Of a DNA stretch of 64,000 nucleotides, positions 22,699 to 33,902 are shown piece after piece. Position numbers and translations under genes: made by a program. The number at the start of each line of letters is the position of its first letter. Within the stretch, counting starts at the first letter, position 1. The notes beneath the pieces were generated by a model. It ran no database searches. It worked only from the letters and a program-made list of their open reading frames with translations, and was not told the DNA's origin. This DNA comes from Gracilaria gracilis (Eukaryota; Rhodophyta; Florideophyceae; Gracilariales; Gracilariaceae): assembly GCA_030374805.1 (NCBI GenBank), contig JARGSG010000075.1:269504-333503 (forward strand), given 5' to 3'.

Positions 22699-22754
22699 AT
22701 TAAACCTAAAGTTGAACATTTTGCAGATGCAAAATGTTCAACTTTAGGTTTAAT
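22699..22754. repeat. perfect palindrome with 27-bp arms
   Basis: Arms 22699-22725 and 22728-22754 are exact reverse complements, separated by the dinucleotide GA. The arm begins ATTAAACCTAAAGTTGAAC. It could extrude as a cruciform or give an RNA hairpin. It lies about 250 bases upstream of the kinase-like gene start. Confidence 0.9.
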
Positions 22755-24199
22755 TTAAAAAGGGTTATTTGGCGTTTAAATGGTTCGAGAGGAACGACTG
22801 TTGTTTTGTATATTATGACCAACATCAAGGGATAGATCCGTTTCTAACACAAGCATTGGGAGCGGTAGTCGTCTTCGCAGCTCGCAAAACCGACAAGAGC
22901 ACTGCAGGATGCTGTAGCAGACCTGGTCTGGGATACCAGGTACAACGCTGGGCCTCTATTCTCAGTGCTTCGAAAAGAACACTTTCTAAAGCTCCACCAT
23001 TTCTCTACAAGCTTATTGCATGTGTTGTAAAACAGTATGCTGTGCTGAAATGATGAACAATGATGAACATGATGCGTTCATCAATAATAGTGTACATGCA
23101 AAAAACTTTAACCTGCTCTTAATTTAAGAATTTTGAAAACCTTCTCTTTCGTTACGGCTATTCTTTCACACGGCCTCGCGGCAATGTTGATCCATCTTGC
23201 GTGCGTGCAAAGCGGTCTAGACCAGCAGTCACACCTCAGAAGGCTGGGTTCCCAAATTTAAACTGCACGCAAGCAACCCACGCAGATTCAAGTCTGAATC
23301 AGAATCACTGCCACCCAAGAAGCATAAGTGGCAGATTGAGAACTTCTACTATATAAACTATTCGAGACTTTAGACTACAATTTAGCTCCTCGATCGTCGT
23401 GATAAACTACGAGTTGATGAAAAGATCCTGACCTTATAGTGAAAACATGAAGACTTACAATAGTTGCATGCGCATTATACATCACTATCGCAACGCTCTG
23501 GGAAGATTATTTAGTATTCGCTAAGCGATAAACACAAAGCAGGTACCTGCTAAACCTGATCCACAGCACCATGCGGCACATCCGTATGCGTTCAGAAGAT
23601 CGTGTATGGTGATAGCCGGTAAATGCGCAGAAGCTTGCTTTTTGCGCTCTTATGGATTCAAGATCGATATAGCAATTGTATAATGTAACAAGAGGATGAC
23701 AACAATATTATTCAAAAACCAACCAGAACTCTAATTAGTTGCAAAATAAATATAACACAGCAGAGATTAAAAAACTAACCAATACGAAAAAAACCTTATA
23801 ACCATTACGCATTTTGTGTCCCATGTAACCCATGAAAAATGTAGTGAGGTTCTCGTCATGGTCCTGGTCATTAAAACTGACGAAGAAAACGTTGAAGCGA
23901 TTGATTATTACTTTGCAGTCCAGAGACACCCCAGCCACGATGCCGTATCGTTCGTAAAGTTAATAAACAACCCAATCTTTCAATCATCATGCAACATATT
24001 GGAATTCAACAGTGTAAACGTCATCTTTGGGCACTAAACAACACGGGTGGTGACAAATCCAGAACATCGACACAAGTCCCATTGAAAGACATAATAAACT
24101 GAAGAGGTGAAAGGCCGTGCTAAGCGTACAATGTAGACGTCACTTGTAGGCAAGAAAAGACACTGGTTGTGACAAAGACGAAAGGAGACTAGAATGCCA
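22755..24199. other. intergenic stretch, no gene seen
   Basis: About 1.4 kb of AT-rich sequence with short ORFs only. It ends at the target site of Copia B. Confidence 0.4.
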
Positions 24200-24204
24200 G
24201 AAAA

Positions 24205-24409
24205 TGTTGCGCGCGAACGGGGGCGAAGGAGGTCGAGCGAAGTGCGCGCATAGTTGACCGTCGGCGGGCAGAGCCCGTGCCAAACGGTCGCGCTATTTTA
24301 TTTGGCCAGTGCACACCACCGGTGCATTGCTGTGCACTCGGTGTTGCTCTGCGCACAAATACTGTGTGCGTGGCGCTCTCGCCTTGCTTTAGGTCTACGG
24401 ATATCAACA
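24205..24409 (-). repeat. 3' LTR of Copia B
   Basis: 205 bp, the left copy. On the minus strand it is preceded by a short purine-rich run (TTGAGGGACGG) that may serve as polypurine tract. Confidence 0.85.
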
Positions 24410-24938
24410 CCGTCCCTCAAGGCGAAGCGACTACTTTTCATACACCACTTACAAGGTCTCATTCCTTGAGCCTTCTCAACAACAAAATTTATACAATCAT
24501 AACAGTTCAAGACCGAAAAGCAAGGTCTGCAAACAGCATCTCTCCATAGATTTGTCTCTTCCTTGGCAGCATCTTTCAGAAGCCAAGGGCGTGGTGCCTT
24601 CTTCACAACAATAAAACAATTTTGAAACATAAACAATAATCATTAACAACCACGCACACAAAGCTCAACTTATTTCAAGTAAGAGCTCTCAAATGTTCAC
24701 ACCAGTAAACTCCAACACCCAAGTATCATGTGAAAACCCTGTGGGATAAAATACATGTATTTCTGCGGGAGAAAGAAGAAGGATTGTGAACCAAACAAAA
24801 CTTCAATAGAAAATATTCGTTACATAAAAATAAACATCTGCGAACCACAAACAGCACATAATAACAGAAAAAAATCACAAACAAAGAAAACAGAAAATGG
24901 TAGAGTTAGTGTAGTCAGTATGTTCCAAAACCTTTCAT
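24410..24938 (-). other. 3' untranslated region of Copia B
   Basis: About 530 bases between the end of pol (TGA 24939-24941) and the 3' LTR, A-rich on the plus strand, with no ORF of interest. Confidence 0.5.
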
Positions 24939-27380
24939 TCAAAAGGAATCAATATGCATTAAGCTGACCATCCTCCTCACATCTTGGAAGGACGCACACT
25001 TGGTCAGTATGTCAGCGATCTGCAGAAGCCTTACGATATGTTGGAGTTCAACAATCTACTTTTGGTTAAGGTCTCGCACATGATGAATCTTCAAGTCAAT
25101 TTGCTTGTTGCGACCAGATATCTGTGGATTAGTTGTCAAGGAAACAGCAGCCGAGCTATCTACCAAGATCTTTGTGGCCTCAAACCATAGATCTTCGCTC
25201 CAAGGCTGACGGTGTGCGAATTCAAAATACATCTTTCGTATCCAAGAAAGGTCTTTTGCGCAATTAGAAAGAGCGATGTACTCTGCTTCTGCGGAAGAGA
25301 GTGCTACAACAGTTTGACGCTTCGATTTCCACATCACAGGTGCGTCGTTGATGACGATTACGAACCCAGTGGTTGACTTACGAGTTTCTATACATCGCCC
25401 CCAATCTGCATCAGCGTACGCACAAAGTGAGGTGGGAGAGAACGGACTGTTTGCAGGATAGTGAAGTCCATAGTCCATAGTTCCAGCCAAGTACCTGAAC
25501 AATCGTTTCAGTAGAGAGAGGTGACGCTCACACGGGTCATGTAGATGCTTTGATAGCGCGGAGACGGGGAAGGCAAGATCAGGTCTGGTGGAGATCGATA
25601 AATAGAGCAGCGCTCCGATTCCGGACCTGTACTTCGCGTGATCATCTGCCGAGAGAGTGACGTCATCCTCACTAGTTGGTAGAAGATTTGCTGTTGCAGG
25701 GAGTGGAGATCCAACTGCATTGCATTGTTCCATGCCAAACTTCTTCAAGATTTGTAGGGCGTAGCCATATTGAGAAACCTTAATACCGGCTGGAGAGCGT
25801 TGAATGCTCCAGCCGATAAACGACTTGAGTTTTCCGTAGAGCTTGACATCGAAAGTCGCAGATAACTTTTGCCTGAAACTATTGAGGAGTTCCATACTGT
25901 TGGCTGCGAATGCGCAATCATCAACAATAACAGCCAATATGAGGAAGCTATTTTCGTCGCGAAACATGAATACGCGAGAGTCGAGAGCGGAAGTCACAAA
26001 GTTCCATGACAACAAAGTTTCCGAGAAGAGGGAACCCCATATGTTTCCAGCTTGAACAGCACCGTAGAGTGAGTTCAACAGTTTGCAGACATGGCCGGGC
26101 TTCTCCACAATGCCGGTGGAGTCCGTCGGCTGTTCCATAATTATCGGAACATCCAGTTTGCCGTATAAGTAAGCGTTTGATATGTCCGCACCTTCCAGAT
26201 AGAGATTGTGTGCAGCGGCAAAGGAGAGAAGGATGCGTAGTGCTTCATGACACGCAACAGGCGCATAAGTGTTGAACGGATCGAAATCGATGAAGGGCTT
26301 CTGCTTGTCTCCCCGTAGACAACAGCGTGCCTTCTTCAAGAACTTCTTTCCGATTCCGTCCAACATCTTCTCCCTAAAGACCCATGTATAGGGAACGGGT
26401 TTCATCCAGGACTCCCTGGGAATGAGTTTCCAAGTGTTTCGTCGAATAAGCGCATTCATCTCGCGATTGATTGCCTCGCGCCAACCGGGATCCTTGCACG
26501 CTTCCTTGAAACTACTAGGAACGCTAGGGTCATCAACAGTCTTCTTCGAGACCCAAACACTTGGAAAGTTATGCGTGATTGTAGTGAACGCCTTTACCAA
26601 GTGGTCTTCCAAGTCGGGACCATCGCTGGTCTGATCAACAGGCTCCGTCTCCTTCGTCTCTTGCTGGCGAGTTATACCTTCCAGGAGAGTGGAGACGTTG
26701 GGAAGAGGAGATGAGTTGATGGACTTGACGTGCAAAATACGACAAGTAACGACCGAGTTCTTCTCCGGTACGAAAACACGGATGAGGGTGTTGTCACTTT
26801 GCATTCCCACGAAGTGTGCGAAGACAGAACGAGGGAGGAACTTCTTATTTGCCACAGTCTTGGAGCGGTAGACGAAGGCGTAACCAGGCTGGCCAAAATT
26901 TGGGATGTTGGTGAAGTCGATTTTAGTCGACGGGTCCCATTCCAGAATTGGTATCCGTCCCTGAATCCTTGAGGACGGAGCCCGGTTGCGGAGCCAGTTC
27001 GCGTGGTTCATTGCCTCTGCCCAGAAGGCAATTGGCAACTTGCTTGCGAAAAGAAGCACGCGAGCTCTGGTCCAATGTTTTTGGATGAGCCTCTCCGCGG
27101 CGCCATTTGATTCAGATGCGTGAGCGGGAGAGTACTCCAGAACTATGCCATGACTAAAGCAGAATGCGTCCAACTCGTTGCTCTTATGTTCGCCGGCCCC
27201 GTCCAGGCGAACATTCTTCAAGCGAACCGAGTGGTTCAGTTCCAGTTCCGATCGGCGTTTGTACCAATCTAGATGCTTGAGGACATTAGCACCTGTTTTG
27301 TCCTTCAAGAAGAAGACGTCAGACTTCGAAGTATAGTCGTCCAGAATTGCCGATGCGTAGATCGCACCAGAAAGAGATGG
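24939..27380 (-). pseudogene. pol: Copia B pol: integrase (rest), reverse transcriptase, RNase H
   Basis: A continuous frame of about 810 codons after TAG 27381-27383. Integrase keeps the second Asp (RLDGAGEHKSNELDAFC) and the Glu (ESNGAAERLIQ). Reverse transcriptase has motif A (LYLEGADISNAYLYGK) and an active site reading AVIVDDCAF, where the usual Tyr of YxDD is Ile. RNase H shows AYADADWG, SSAEAEYIAL and ILVDSSAA. A second in-frame TAG at 25056-25058 cuts off the tail, after which the expected end IADILTK is still present, to TGA 24939. The two stops are the main barrier to a full polyprotein. Confidence 0.85.
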
Positions 27381-28760
27381 CTAAATCTTTCCAGACACGT
27401 CCATGTGGATGAGTTCCAAAGGACTTGACGTTGAAACGGATCGCGAACGGGAGATAAGAGGGTTCCGTTTCATCTTACCAGTGAGGCAAGGGACGCATGT
27501 CAGCGAATCAAGGATGGAGCGCTGAAAGAAGGGAACGGAGTCAAAAGTCTTGGCGAGGTTCTGGTATCTGTTTGGGTGCAGATGACCAGTTCTCCTGTGC
27601 CATTCCAAAGCCAGCTCTTGATTGCTGTTGCTTGCATTGACAACCATGACCTGTTTATCCTTATCAGTAAGGTCCATCACGTACAGACCTTGATGTATTT
27701 CAGATTCCCAGATGATCTCCGAGTTACGCTTTGGATCCATTATAAAACACCCATTGAACGGACGAATGGTAGAAGTGAATACCACCATGAAGTCAGCACT
27801 TAACACGCCAACAGATAGGATGTTGGACTGAAAAGCCGGTGCGTGGTAAGCTTCAACGACTGTACCCTTGTTCAAAGGAATCCAAACGTGGCCCTTACCA
27901 ACGAGGCGGGCAGTTCCAGAGGCGGCTTGTACAGTTTCGATGTCGATGCGCTCGTAGTGAATAAATGCCGGGCGGGAATGGAAGAAGTGGTGTGTGGCTC
28001 CTGAGTCGATGTAGGCCGAGTTCACCTTAGACTGAGATAGAAGAGCGATGTTGCTCTTGAACTTGGCCATGTTGCAGTTAAAGCCTGGCGATGGAGGTGG
28101 ATCATCACGCCTTTGCGCCACAAAGGAGCGAGATTTGGAGGAACGATTACCATCCTCATCCCCCCTTGGTGTAAAGCGTGAGTTCCAGTTGGACTGCCGT
28201 CCTCCTTGGTCGTTCCGAGATGAACGATTGTAACCACCATTGTATCCACTACGTGAACGGTTGCGTTGTTGTCGTTGGCCGGAGGAGCGGCGAGAGTTGT
28301 CGTTGTCGTTTTCCTCCCGTTTCCGTTTGTAGCAATCGCGGGCGTAGTGACCACGACGGCCGCAATGATAGCAGTTATTGTCATCGCGATCCTTCAGGAT
28401 TGAAGATTTGTCACGTCGGTTGCGACGGTTCCGTCCATTTCTGCTTGCAGTGTTGGCCTGCGGTTTCATGGACGTGGACGGAGCGGAGGAAGGAGCGGGA
28501 GTTGTGGGATTGTTCGGGTTCTTCCTGCGAGCCACCTCAGCTTCAACTGCTGTGATGATAGAGTCAAAGCCGACGTCCGTGAGGTTGTACATCATGGCCA
28601 AGGGTGCGAAAGAGTTGGGAAGGCTCCGAATTAGCTTAGATACCTTCTCCTTCTCCGAGAGTTCCTCATCGAAGGTTGCCAGTTCACCAACAATTTCCAG
28701 GAACTTAGCGACGTGGTTGTTCCAGTCGTCGTGATCCTTGTAGACCAGAGTAGTCCAGGC
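27381..28760 (-). pseudogene. gag: Copia B gag (C-terminal), protease and integrase start
   Basis: An open frame downstream of a one-base shift near 28745. It contains the Gag helical region (FLEIVGELATFDEEL), a perfect CCHC knuckle CYHCGRRGHYARDC, an Arg/Asn-rich tail, the protease motif AYIDSGATHHFF, the pre-integrase zinc site (H-x-x-x-x-H in RRTGHLHP, then CVPCLTGK) and the first integrase Asp (LIHMDVSGKI). TAG follows directly at 27381-27383. Because this stop lies inside the integrase core, it looks like a mutation rather than a gag/pol readthrough site. Confidence 0.85.
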
Positions 28761-29112
28761 GGTGACGGATGTTCTGCACAGCTTGCGCGTTTGAGGTGGT
28801 GTAAACGCGCTGCAGTTCATCCCAGAGATCCTTGGCCGTTTTGTCATCATCATCGACAAACGTACGGACGAGAGCAAGCGGAGAGTCACCGAGGCATAGG
28901 GTGATGGTGCTCTTCGCCTTCAAAGATTTCTCGAACCAAGATCTCATTGTCCGGTTTGTTGGATTGAACCCTTCGGGGCGTGGGTCCAGTCCGGTTAAGA
29001 ATGCGTCGTCTCGACGGAGATAGGCGAGTAGACGGCGACGCCACAAGATATAATCGCCGGGAACCTTGAGCTTTGGCAGCTTGCCAAGGAACCCATCTTG
29101 TGAGCCCGACAT
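28745..29112 (-). pseudogene. gag: Copia B gag (N-terminal)
   Basis: The start is ATG 29112 (MSGSQDGFLGKLPKLKVPGD). Typical Copia Gag features follow: the W-x-x-x-L-x-x-Y/L pattern (YILWRRRLLAYLRRDD) and AKDLWDELQRVYTTSNAQ. The frame is lost near 28745 by one base; the adjacent frame picks up LVYKDHDDWNNHVAKF, the natural continuation. Confidence 0.8.
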
Positions 29113-30363
29113 GTTTGCGAACGGGCAAGCGGGGTAGAATGTAGTAGATCGACCTTCTTAAAACGGGATAAGGATACCGCGACCTAGAGTAGGAACGTTT
29201 TCTTCTTCTTCAACTTCTTAAACTTCTTCTTCAACTTCGCCAGTCCCCTACTGGTGGAGGAGGTGTGAACTTGAGGTGACCCTGGCCCAACCTAGGGAGC
29301 CAGGCGATCGATGCAGTACAGGTCCCCGCAATTAAGCAGCTAACCCCGCACCACAACAATCAGACCTTTGAAAGATTTTTCCGCAACCGCGTGGCGGTGG
29401 GTACTTCACTTCGTCAAACAAAGGAAAAGCAAGGAGTAGTAAAACGTCGTAGCGTAGTATAGAGCACACGCCTCGCACGGCAGAACGGAATGGTCGGCGC
29501 GAAGAACGAACGGAAAGAGGCGAGAGCGAGAGAGAGAGATTTCCGAAGCAACTTTGGAAGCGAAAGTGTCATCGAAATCCAATACGTTGCATGGTCGGAG
29601 AATTTGTGGCCGATGTAGCAGGAACGAGTAACATGTGGCCCAGAAGTAAAAGCAATTTATCGAGAGAGGTGTCAACGGTATCAATATGATGAACTTCATA
29701 CAGAGGCAAAATCAAACACCGCCGTAGAAAACCAGGAGATTGTAGCGTAGAAATGTTGCGTTGCGCGAGAATGCAGAACCGGCAACAGAACGAGAACAAG
29801 GTGTGAATGGTAGAATGTTGTCGTCCAGCTTTGAATTAGAGGGGAGAGTTGTTGGTGCCAAACCAATGCGAGTTGTAGAACAATGGTGATAGGAATCATT
29901 CGCGTTGCAGCGACTTGTCTGCTGCACAATGTGTCGACAGAGAGAATTAAGTACTTCGAAATAGCACCGTAGTCGCAGTAAAGGTGCATTGTCGTTGCGC
30001 CGAAACGCCGCAGGGAAACAGTAATCATCAATCTTCACCATAAACCATCATCCACAGTCTGTATTTCCAAGTAGAAGGGGCAAATAAAGTAGAGAGGTTA
30101 TGTACATACTTATCCTGTCCGAGCTCAACCGACTTTCAGAGCCACACCAGATCGATAGACCATGGGAGCCCGTCACGAAGACGATTGCGCACGGTAGGTT
30201 TACTTGAAAACGGTGCTTAAGCCGCAACATACCTATGGGCATGCGAGCCAAAACAACCGCCACAAGGACCTGTCCTGTAGTTGTGTAGTCGCGCGTAGAT
30301 ATAGAATAGTTAGTTCGCGCGGGGACGGCGCGGCCTAGGAAGCAATCCTGGCAGATGCTACCA
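29113..30363 (-). other. long 5' leader of Copia B, with primer-binding site
   Basis: About 1.25 kb between the 5' LTR and gag. One base inside the LTR the minus strand reads TGGTAGCATCTGCC, a plausible primer-binding site that could pair with an initiator-Met-like tRNA end. The rest has no ORF that I can support, plus a CTTCTTCAACTT-type microsatellite at about 29196-29240. The leader is unusually long for this class. Confidence 0.5.
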
Positions 30364-30568
30364 TGTTGCGTGCGAACGGGGGCGAAGGACGTCGAGCGAA
30401 GTGCGCGCATAGTTGACCGTCGGCGGGCAGAGCCCGTGCCAAACGGTCGCGCTATTTTATTTGGCCAGTGCACACCACCGGTGCATTGCTGTGCACTCGG
30501 TGTTGCTCTGCGCACAAATACTGTGTGCGTGGCGCTCTCGCCCTGCTTTAGGTCTACGGATATCAACA
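30364..30568 (-). repeat. 5' LTR of Copia B
   Basis: 205 bp, the right copy. A TATA-like word (AAATAAAATAG on the minus strand) lies mid-LTR and is a candidate promoter. Confidence 0.85.
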
Positions 30569-30573
30569 GAAAA

Positions 30574-31167
30574 CACCAGTTTATGAAGGCAATCAGTAAC
30601 AGTTAAACTCATTGGATAGCTCAAACTATAAAAATTGATATGGCACACGGAAATCCCAGTATCATTTCCAATCAACCAATCAAACTATTTGGGCTCTGGC
30701 GGTGAGAAACTACAAACGTCGCGCTCTTTCTGCGACACGAAGCAAGTTTGTTCATTATTTGCGTCCCTATCGACAGCGGCTTCAACGTTTTCTATTCGTG
30801 GTCTTCGGCGTGACTCGCGCCCGTGGTGTACATTCGAGGTTCTTCTATCTGCTCGCGTTGGCACACACCTTTACGGAATCAGAACTTTGATTGCCTATTC
30901 TGCGCTAGCAAACCCCCTTTAAGTACGCCGCGCGACTTTGGGCTCCTGTGCGGGCTGTCCCGTGAAGGATTGTGGTGTCTTTTTGGTGGCGGCTTGTATC
31001 GCTGTTCCTCTGAGGTTCCTTCTTAGTATTTTTGAGGTGCTGCCGCTGATTTCTTCGCGCTTGTTTCATCGTTACCCTTTCTGGTTACCTTTGTACCCCT
31101 TGAGGTTGTTTCGTGCTGGGTCGCGCCGCCGCGGCTTCCCTCCCGACTGACAAGGATAAATCCGTTT
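30574..31167. other. intergenic stretch, possible promoter region
   Basis: About 590 bases between Copia B and the interrupted ORF. CCAATCAACCAATCA near 30669-30683 gives two CCAAT words, followed by T-rich sequence with small ORFs (e.g. 30823-31026) and no recognised motif. It may be the promoter of the ORF at 31168, or the decayed terminal repeat of Gypsy D; no match to other LTRs was found by eye. Confidence 0.3.
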
Positions 31168-31342
31168 ATGGTGACCTCCGATCCGTATCTGAACGCCATT
31201 GGTAGCCCTGGTACCAACGTGCGGGCTCACACTTGTAGCCGTACGCTACGCTTGTCGGTTCCTCATGTCGGTCAGGTAGAAGAGGTAACCTTCAGGGACG
31301 GCGCGCCGTCGGCGATCAATTTCGATACCTTAATGATTGAAC
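31168..31342 (+). pseudogene. 5' part of an ORF split by Gypsy C
   Basis: ATG 31168 opens 58 codons (VTSDPYLNAIGSPG ... INFDTLMIE) that stop being coding exactly at the left border of Gypsy C. The frame resumes at 40848 after one copy of the TGAAC duplication is removed. Protein function is not recognised. See 40848-42195 for the rest. Confidence 0.55.
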
Positions 31343-32192
31343 TGTAGAGCAATTGCCTTTTACTGGGACTGAGGGGGATGCCACTCATATATCTGTTGTT
31401 ATTTTCGGCTAAACTTCCTACTATTATGAAGTTTATTTGTCTATTTGGCCCGGATTAGGGATCAGCCTATGAAGAGTAGGATTAGCGTGACACGTGTGTG
31501 CCCGCGCCCGATTACCGGATGCGCCGTTGCAAGATTGCCACGAAAGCACACGTGGGTAGTGTTGGCCGGCGTGCCGGGTACTTAGATATTTTAGTGATAT
31601 TTGTCAGCCGTATATAAGTGGCGGCACTTGTCGCCACTGTACGGCAAGTAAACCTCAACGAGGCTTTGGCTCTAGCTTGAGTTCTGCTTGCGCACGGTCT
31701 TCTGCCCCATCCCCGGAGAATACTGCCGCTTATGCGGACAAGGTATCCACCTCCGTCACCGAAAAGCACCGATCCGTCGTTACGGCCTTTTATTTATCAT
31801 TCTTTCGTACACTCTTTCTGTTTTTTCGTCTTACGGCTTCGTTACACTTCGCCCTGTTGTACAGGTTTGACCTTCTTGTCTCGGGATTATTTCCCGCTCT
31901 CATGAGTCTGTGCTCCGCAGTGCGGCTCGTTTTGCTACCTTCCATCTCGCCCCTTTGGCTACGGGATACGCCACACCCAGTGGATTTCATCCTTTTTGCA
32001 CCCCGATTGCCCCCCTCAACCTCCGTCTGTAAGTCAGGAAGAGGCCGCCCGGAGTGAAGCCCGGCACGTGTCGGCCTCATCGGAGGGTTTTGCCACTGCT
32101 CTGCCCCAATAGAGAGCAAGGCTGAACACCTTGTGTGCGTAGCCGCTGGCGCGATTTGTGTTATTTCTTTCCGTTCCCGGCTTTGCCCCACA
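31343..32192 (+). repeat. 5' LTR of Gypsy C
   Basis: 850 bp. TATATAAG at 31611-31618 is a good TATA box. Right after it, AGTGGCG and CGCCACT form a perfect 7-bp stem (about 31617-31638), probably at the start of the transcript. The same arrangement is in the 3' LTR. Confidence 0.9.
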
Positions 32193-32194
32193 AG

Positions 32195-32210
32195 TGGTCT
32201 CCGGACCTAG
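32195..32210 (+). promoter_or_regulatory. primer-binding site of Gypsy C
   Basis: TGGTCTCCGGACCTAG lies two bases after the 5' LTR and begins with TGG, the complement of a tRNA CCA end. The tRNA identity is not determined. Confidence 0.5.
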
Positions 32211-32342
32211 AATCGGCTTTTTTGCCAACATTGGTTGTAGTCGAAACTGGTGCTGGATCCCTCTGCATTGGAAGTATCCACTTTGGACCATTACTGGAAG
32301 CGGTAATCGTTCGTTTAACTCGCCCGATTGCTTCGGCAGACT

Positions 32343-33902
32343 ATGACATCTCGTCGTAACAACAGTCGCTCGAAGGCTGGGTCTGCACCTGGCCCAATTG
32401 CCGGGCCACCGAAATCATCCGAACTGGCTCGGAGCCTCCCGCCGTTACCAACGAATGTACTGAATGTCCCGGGTGGTAACGCTCAAGCACCGGCTTCCCG
32501 GGGTCCCCGTACCAACAATGGGGCCCCATTGGCTCAAAGACCGGCTAATTCCGCGCAAGCGGCTGAAGCCATGTCGTCGAGGTACGACGAGTATACTCTC
32601 CGTGAATTAGAGGCACAAGTGGGCGTGATGCAGAACTCTCACGTGGCTCTGATTCACGACATTACGAAACTCGGGCAACGGCTATACGAAGCCGATGTTC
32701 TGGATGTTTCGCAAGACGTCCGTGTCTCACGGTCTGATGTCAACCAGATCATGGAAGACCGAAAGGAATCGGCTGTCCTGTATGAGCAGGCAACTGATCG
32801 TTTAAACCGCTTAGCGGCCCGTCTGGAAACGGTCGAGCACACCATCATCCACGATGCTGTGGCGCCCGGCGTGCCGGTTTCCGAAGGTTCTCGGAAGTCG
32901 CACCGCTCCAAGGACCGCCATGCGGGAAAGAGGAGAAAGGTTAAATTGGAACCTGATTCGTCTTCTTCTTCATCCTCTGAGTCTGATACCCGAGTCAGGA
33001 ATTCGTCAACCGATTCTTCGGAAAGTGAGGACGAGCCCCCACGCTCTCGTGCTACCCGCTCTCGGGCCACCGAGGCCACGCAAGGCGTTGCCTGGAGCCG
33101 TTCGAAAGGACGAAAGCACCTTGGACCCAAGGAACTGAAGCCGACGAATCTATTGTATCGGAAGTTGTTGTCGTACCGATATTATTGGCTGGAAGACTCC
33201 AGTGGAGAAAGGACCCCTCGCCGGACTGGACGAGTGAAAGACCACATTAAGCGGCTGGAGCTCACACTGAAGCCCAATAAGTTCTCTGGGCAGGATCCAA
33301 TCCTGGTGTTGGACTTTCTCGTTCGATATGTTGGGGAAGCCGATGTACTTCGGATGTCTGAGGCGCAAGCCTACATCACACTGCCTTACGTTTTAAAAGG
33401 TATGGCCGAGGACCAGTACAACTCGGTCCGCGGATCGTCTCGTGCCTCCGAAGGAGGAGTGACCTGTTGGCCAGAGGATGTGCAGTACCTCCTGCGATCC
33501 TATGCTACAAGAAACGCAATTCAAGATGCCATACTCGCATTGCGCGACAAGAAGCAAGGACCGGAAGAGACGGAGACCGTTTATTCTACACTGCTGAATA
33601 AGGCCTTTCACCGTTGTGGAAACGTCTACTCCGCGGCCGAGCGATGTACCATGTTTGTGGATGGCTTGGTTCCCTCGATTAGGACTTTGGTTGCCCGCTA
33701 TCGGGAGAACAAGCGCAAGATCTCCTACTTGGAGCAGGTTCAATTTGCCCAAGCTGAGGGTGATGCGGCCCGAGCACGTGCCGGCATTAAGTCTCGCACA
33801 CGCCGATTCTTCCATTTGGAAGAGAGAGATTCATCACTGCCTCAATCGAGAGGTTCAGCCCATGCCAATTACGACAAAGTGCACCTCGTGCAGAGTGACT
33901 GA
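32343..33902 (+). CDS. gag: Gypsy C gag
   Basis: ATG 32343 (MTSRRNNSRSKAG). A Pro/Ala-rich N-terminus is followed by a predicted coiled coil at about residues 75-170 (YTLRELEAQVGVMQNSHV; LNRLAARLETVEHTI), a basic patch (KRRKVKLE), a Ser/Asp-rich segment, and then the capsid-type gag domain (LTLKPNKFSGQDPILVLDFL; ETVYSTLLNKAFHRCG). 519 codons to TGA 33900-33902. The nucleocapsid/protease frame continues in phase directly after this TGA, so the stop either separates gag from pro by readthrough or is a point mutation. Gypsy D and E carry recognisable relatives. Confidence 0.75.
   Translation: MTSRRNNSRSKAGSAPGPIAGPPKSSELARSLPPLPTNVLNVPGGNAQAPASRGPRTNNGAPLAQRPANSAQAAEAMSSRYDEYTLRELEAQVGVMQNSHVALIHDITKLGQRLYEADVLDVSQDVRVSRSDVNQIMEDRKESAVLYEQATDRLNRLAARLETVEHTIIHDAVAPGVPVSEGSRKSHRSKDRHAGKRRKVKLEPDSSSSSSSESDTRVRNSSTDSSESEDEPPRSRATRSRATEATQGVAWSRSKGRKHLGPKELKPTNLLYRKLLSYRYYWLEDSSGERTPRRTGRVKDHIKRLELTLKPNKFSGQDPILVLDFLVRYVGEADVLRMSEAQAYITLPYVLKGMAEDQYNSVRGSSRASEGGVTCWPEDVQYLLRSYATRNAIQDAILALRDKKQGPEETETVYSTLLNKAFHRCGNVYSAAERCTMFVDGLVPSIRTLVARYRENKRKISYLEQVQFAQAEGDAARARAGIKSRTRRFFHLEERDSSLPQSRGSAHANYDKVHLVQSD

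Larger units (their letters stand above)
24205..30568 (-). mobile_element. Copia-type LTR retrotransposon B (young, minus strand)
   Basis: 6,364 bp bounded by 205-bp LTRs (24205-24409 and 30364-30568) beginning TGTTG and ending CAACA. The target duplication is GAAAA (24200-24204, 30569-30573). I count 3 differences between the LTRs (about 1.5%), so insertion was recent. The order on the minus strand is gag, CCHC knuckle, protease, integrase, reverse transcriptase, RNase H (Ty1/Copia). One frameshift in gag and two in-frame TAGs in pol separate it from an intact element. Confidence 0.9.

Noticed and set aside
29250..29380. Possible tRNA- or 5S-like segment in the Copia B leader.
   Set aside because: No cloverleaf or internal promoter boxes could be fitted.
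24205..30568. The two 205-bp repeats as independent dispersed repeats.
   Set aside because: They share exact TG/CA ends, a GAAAA duplication and frame a Copia coding set, so they are the LTRs of one element.
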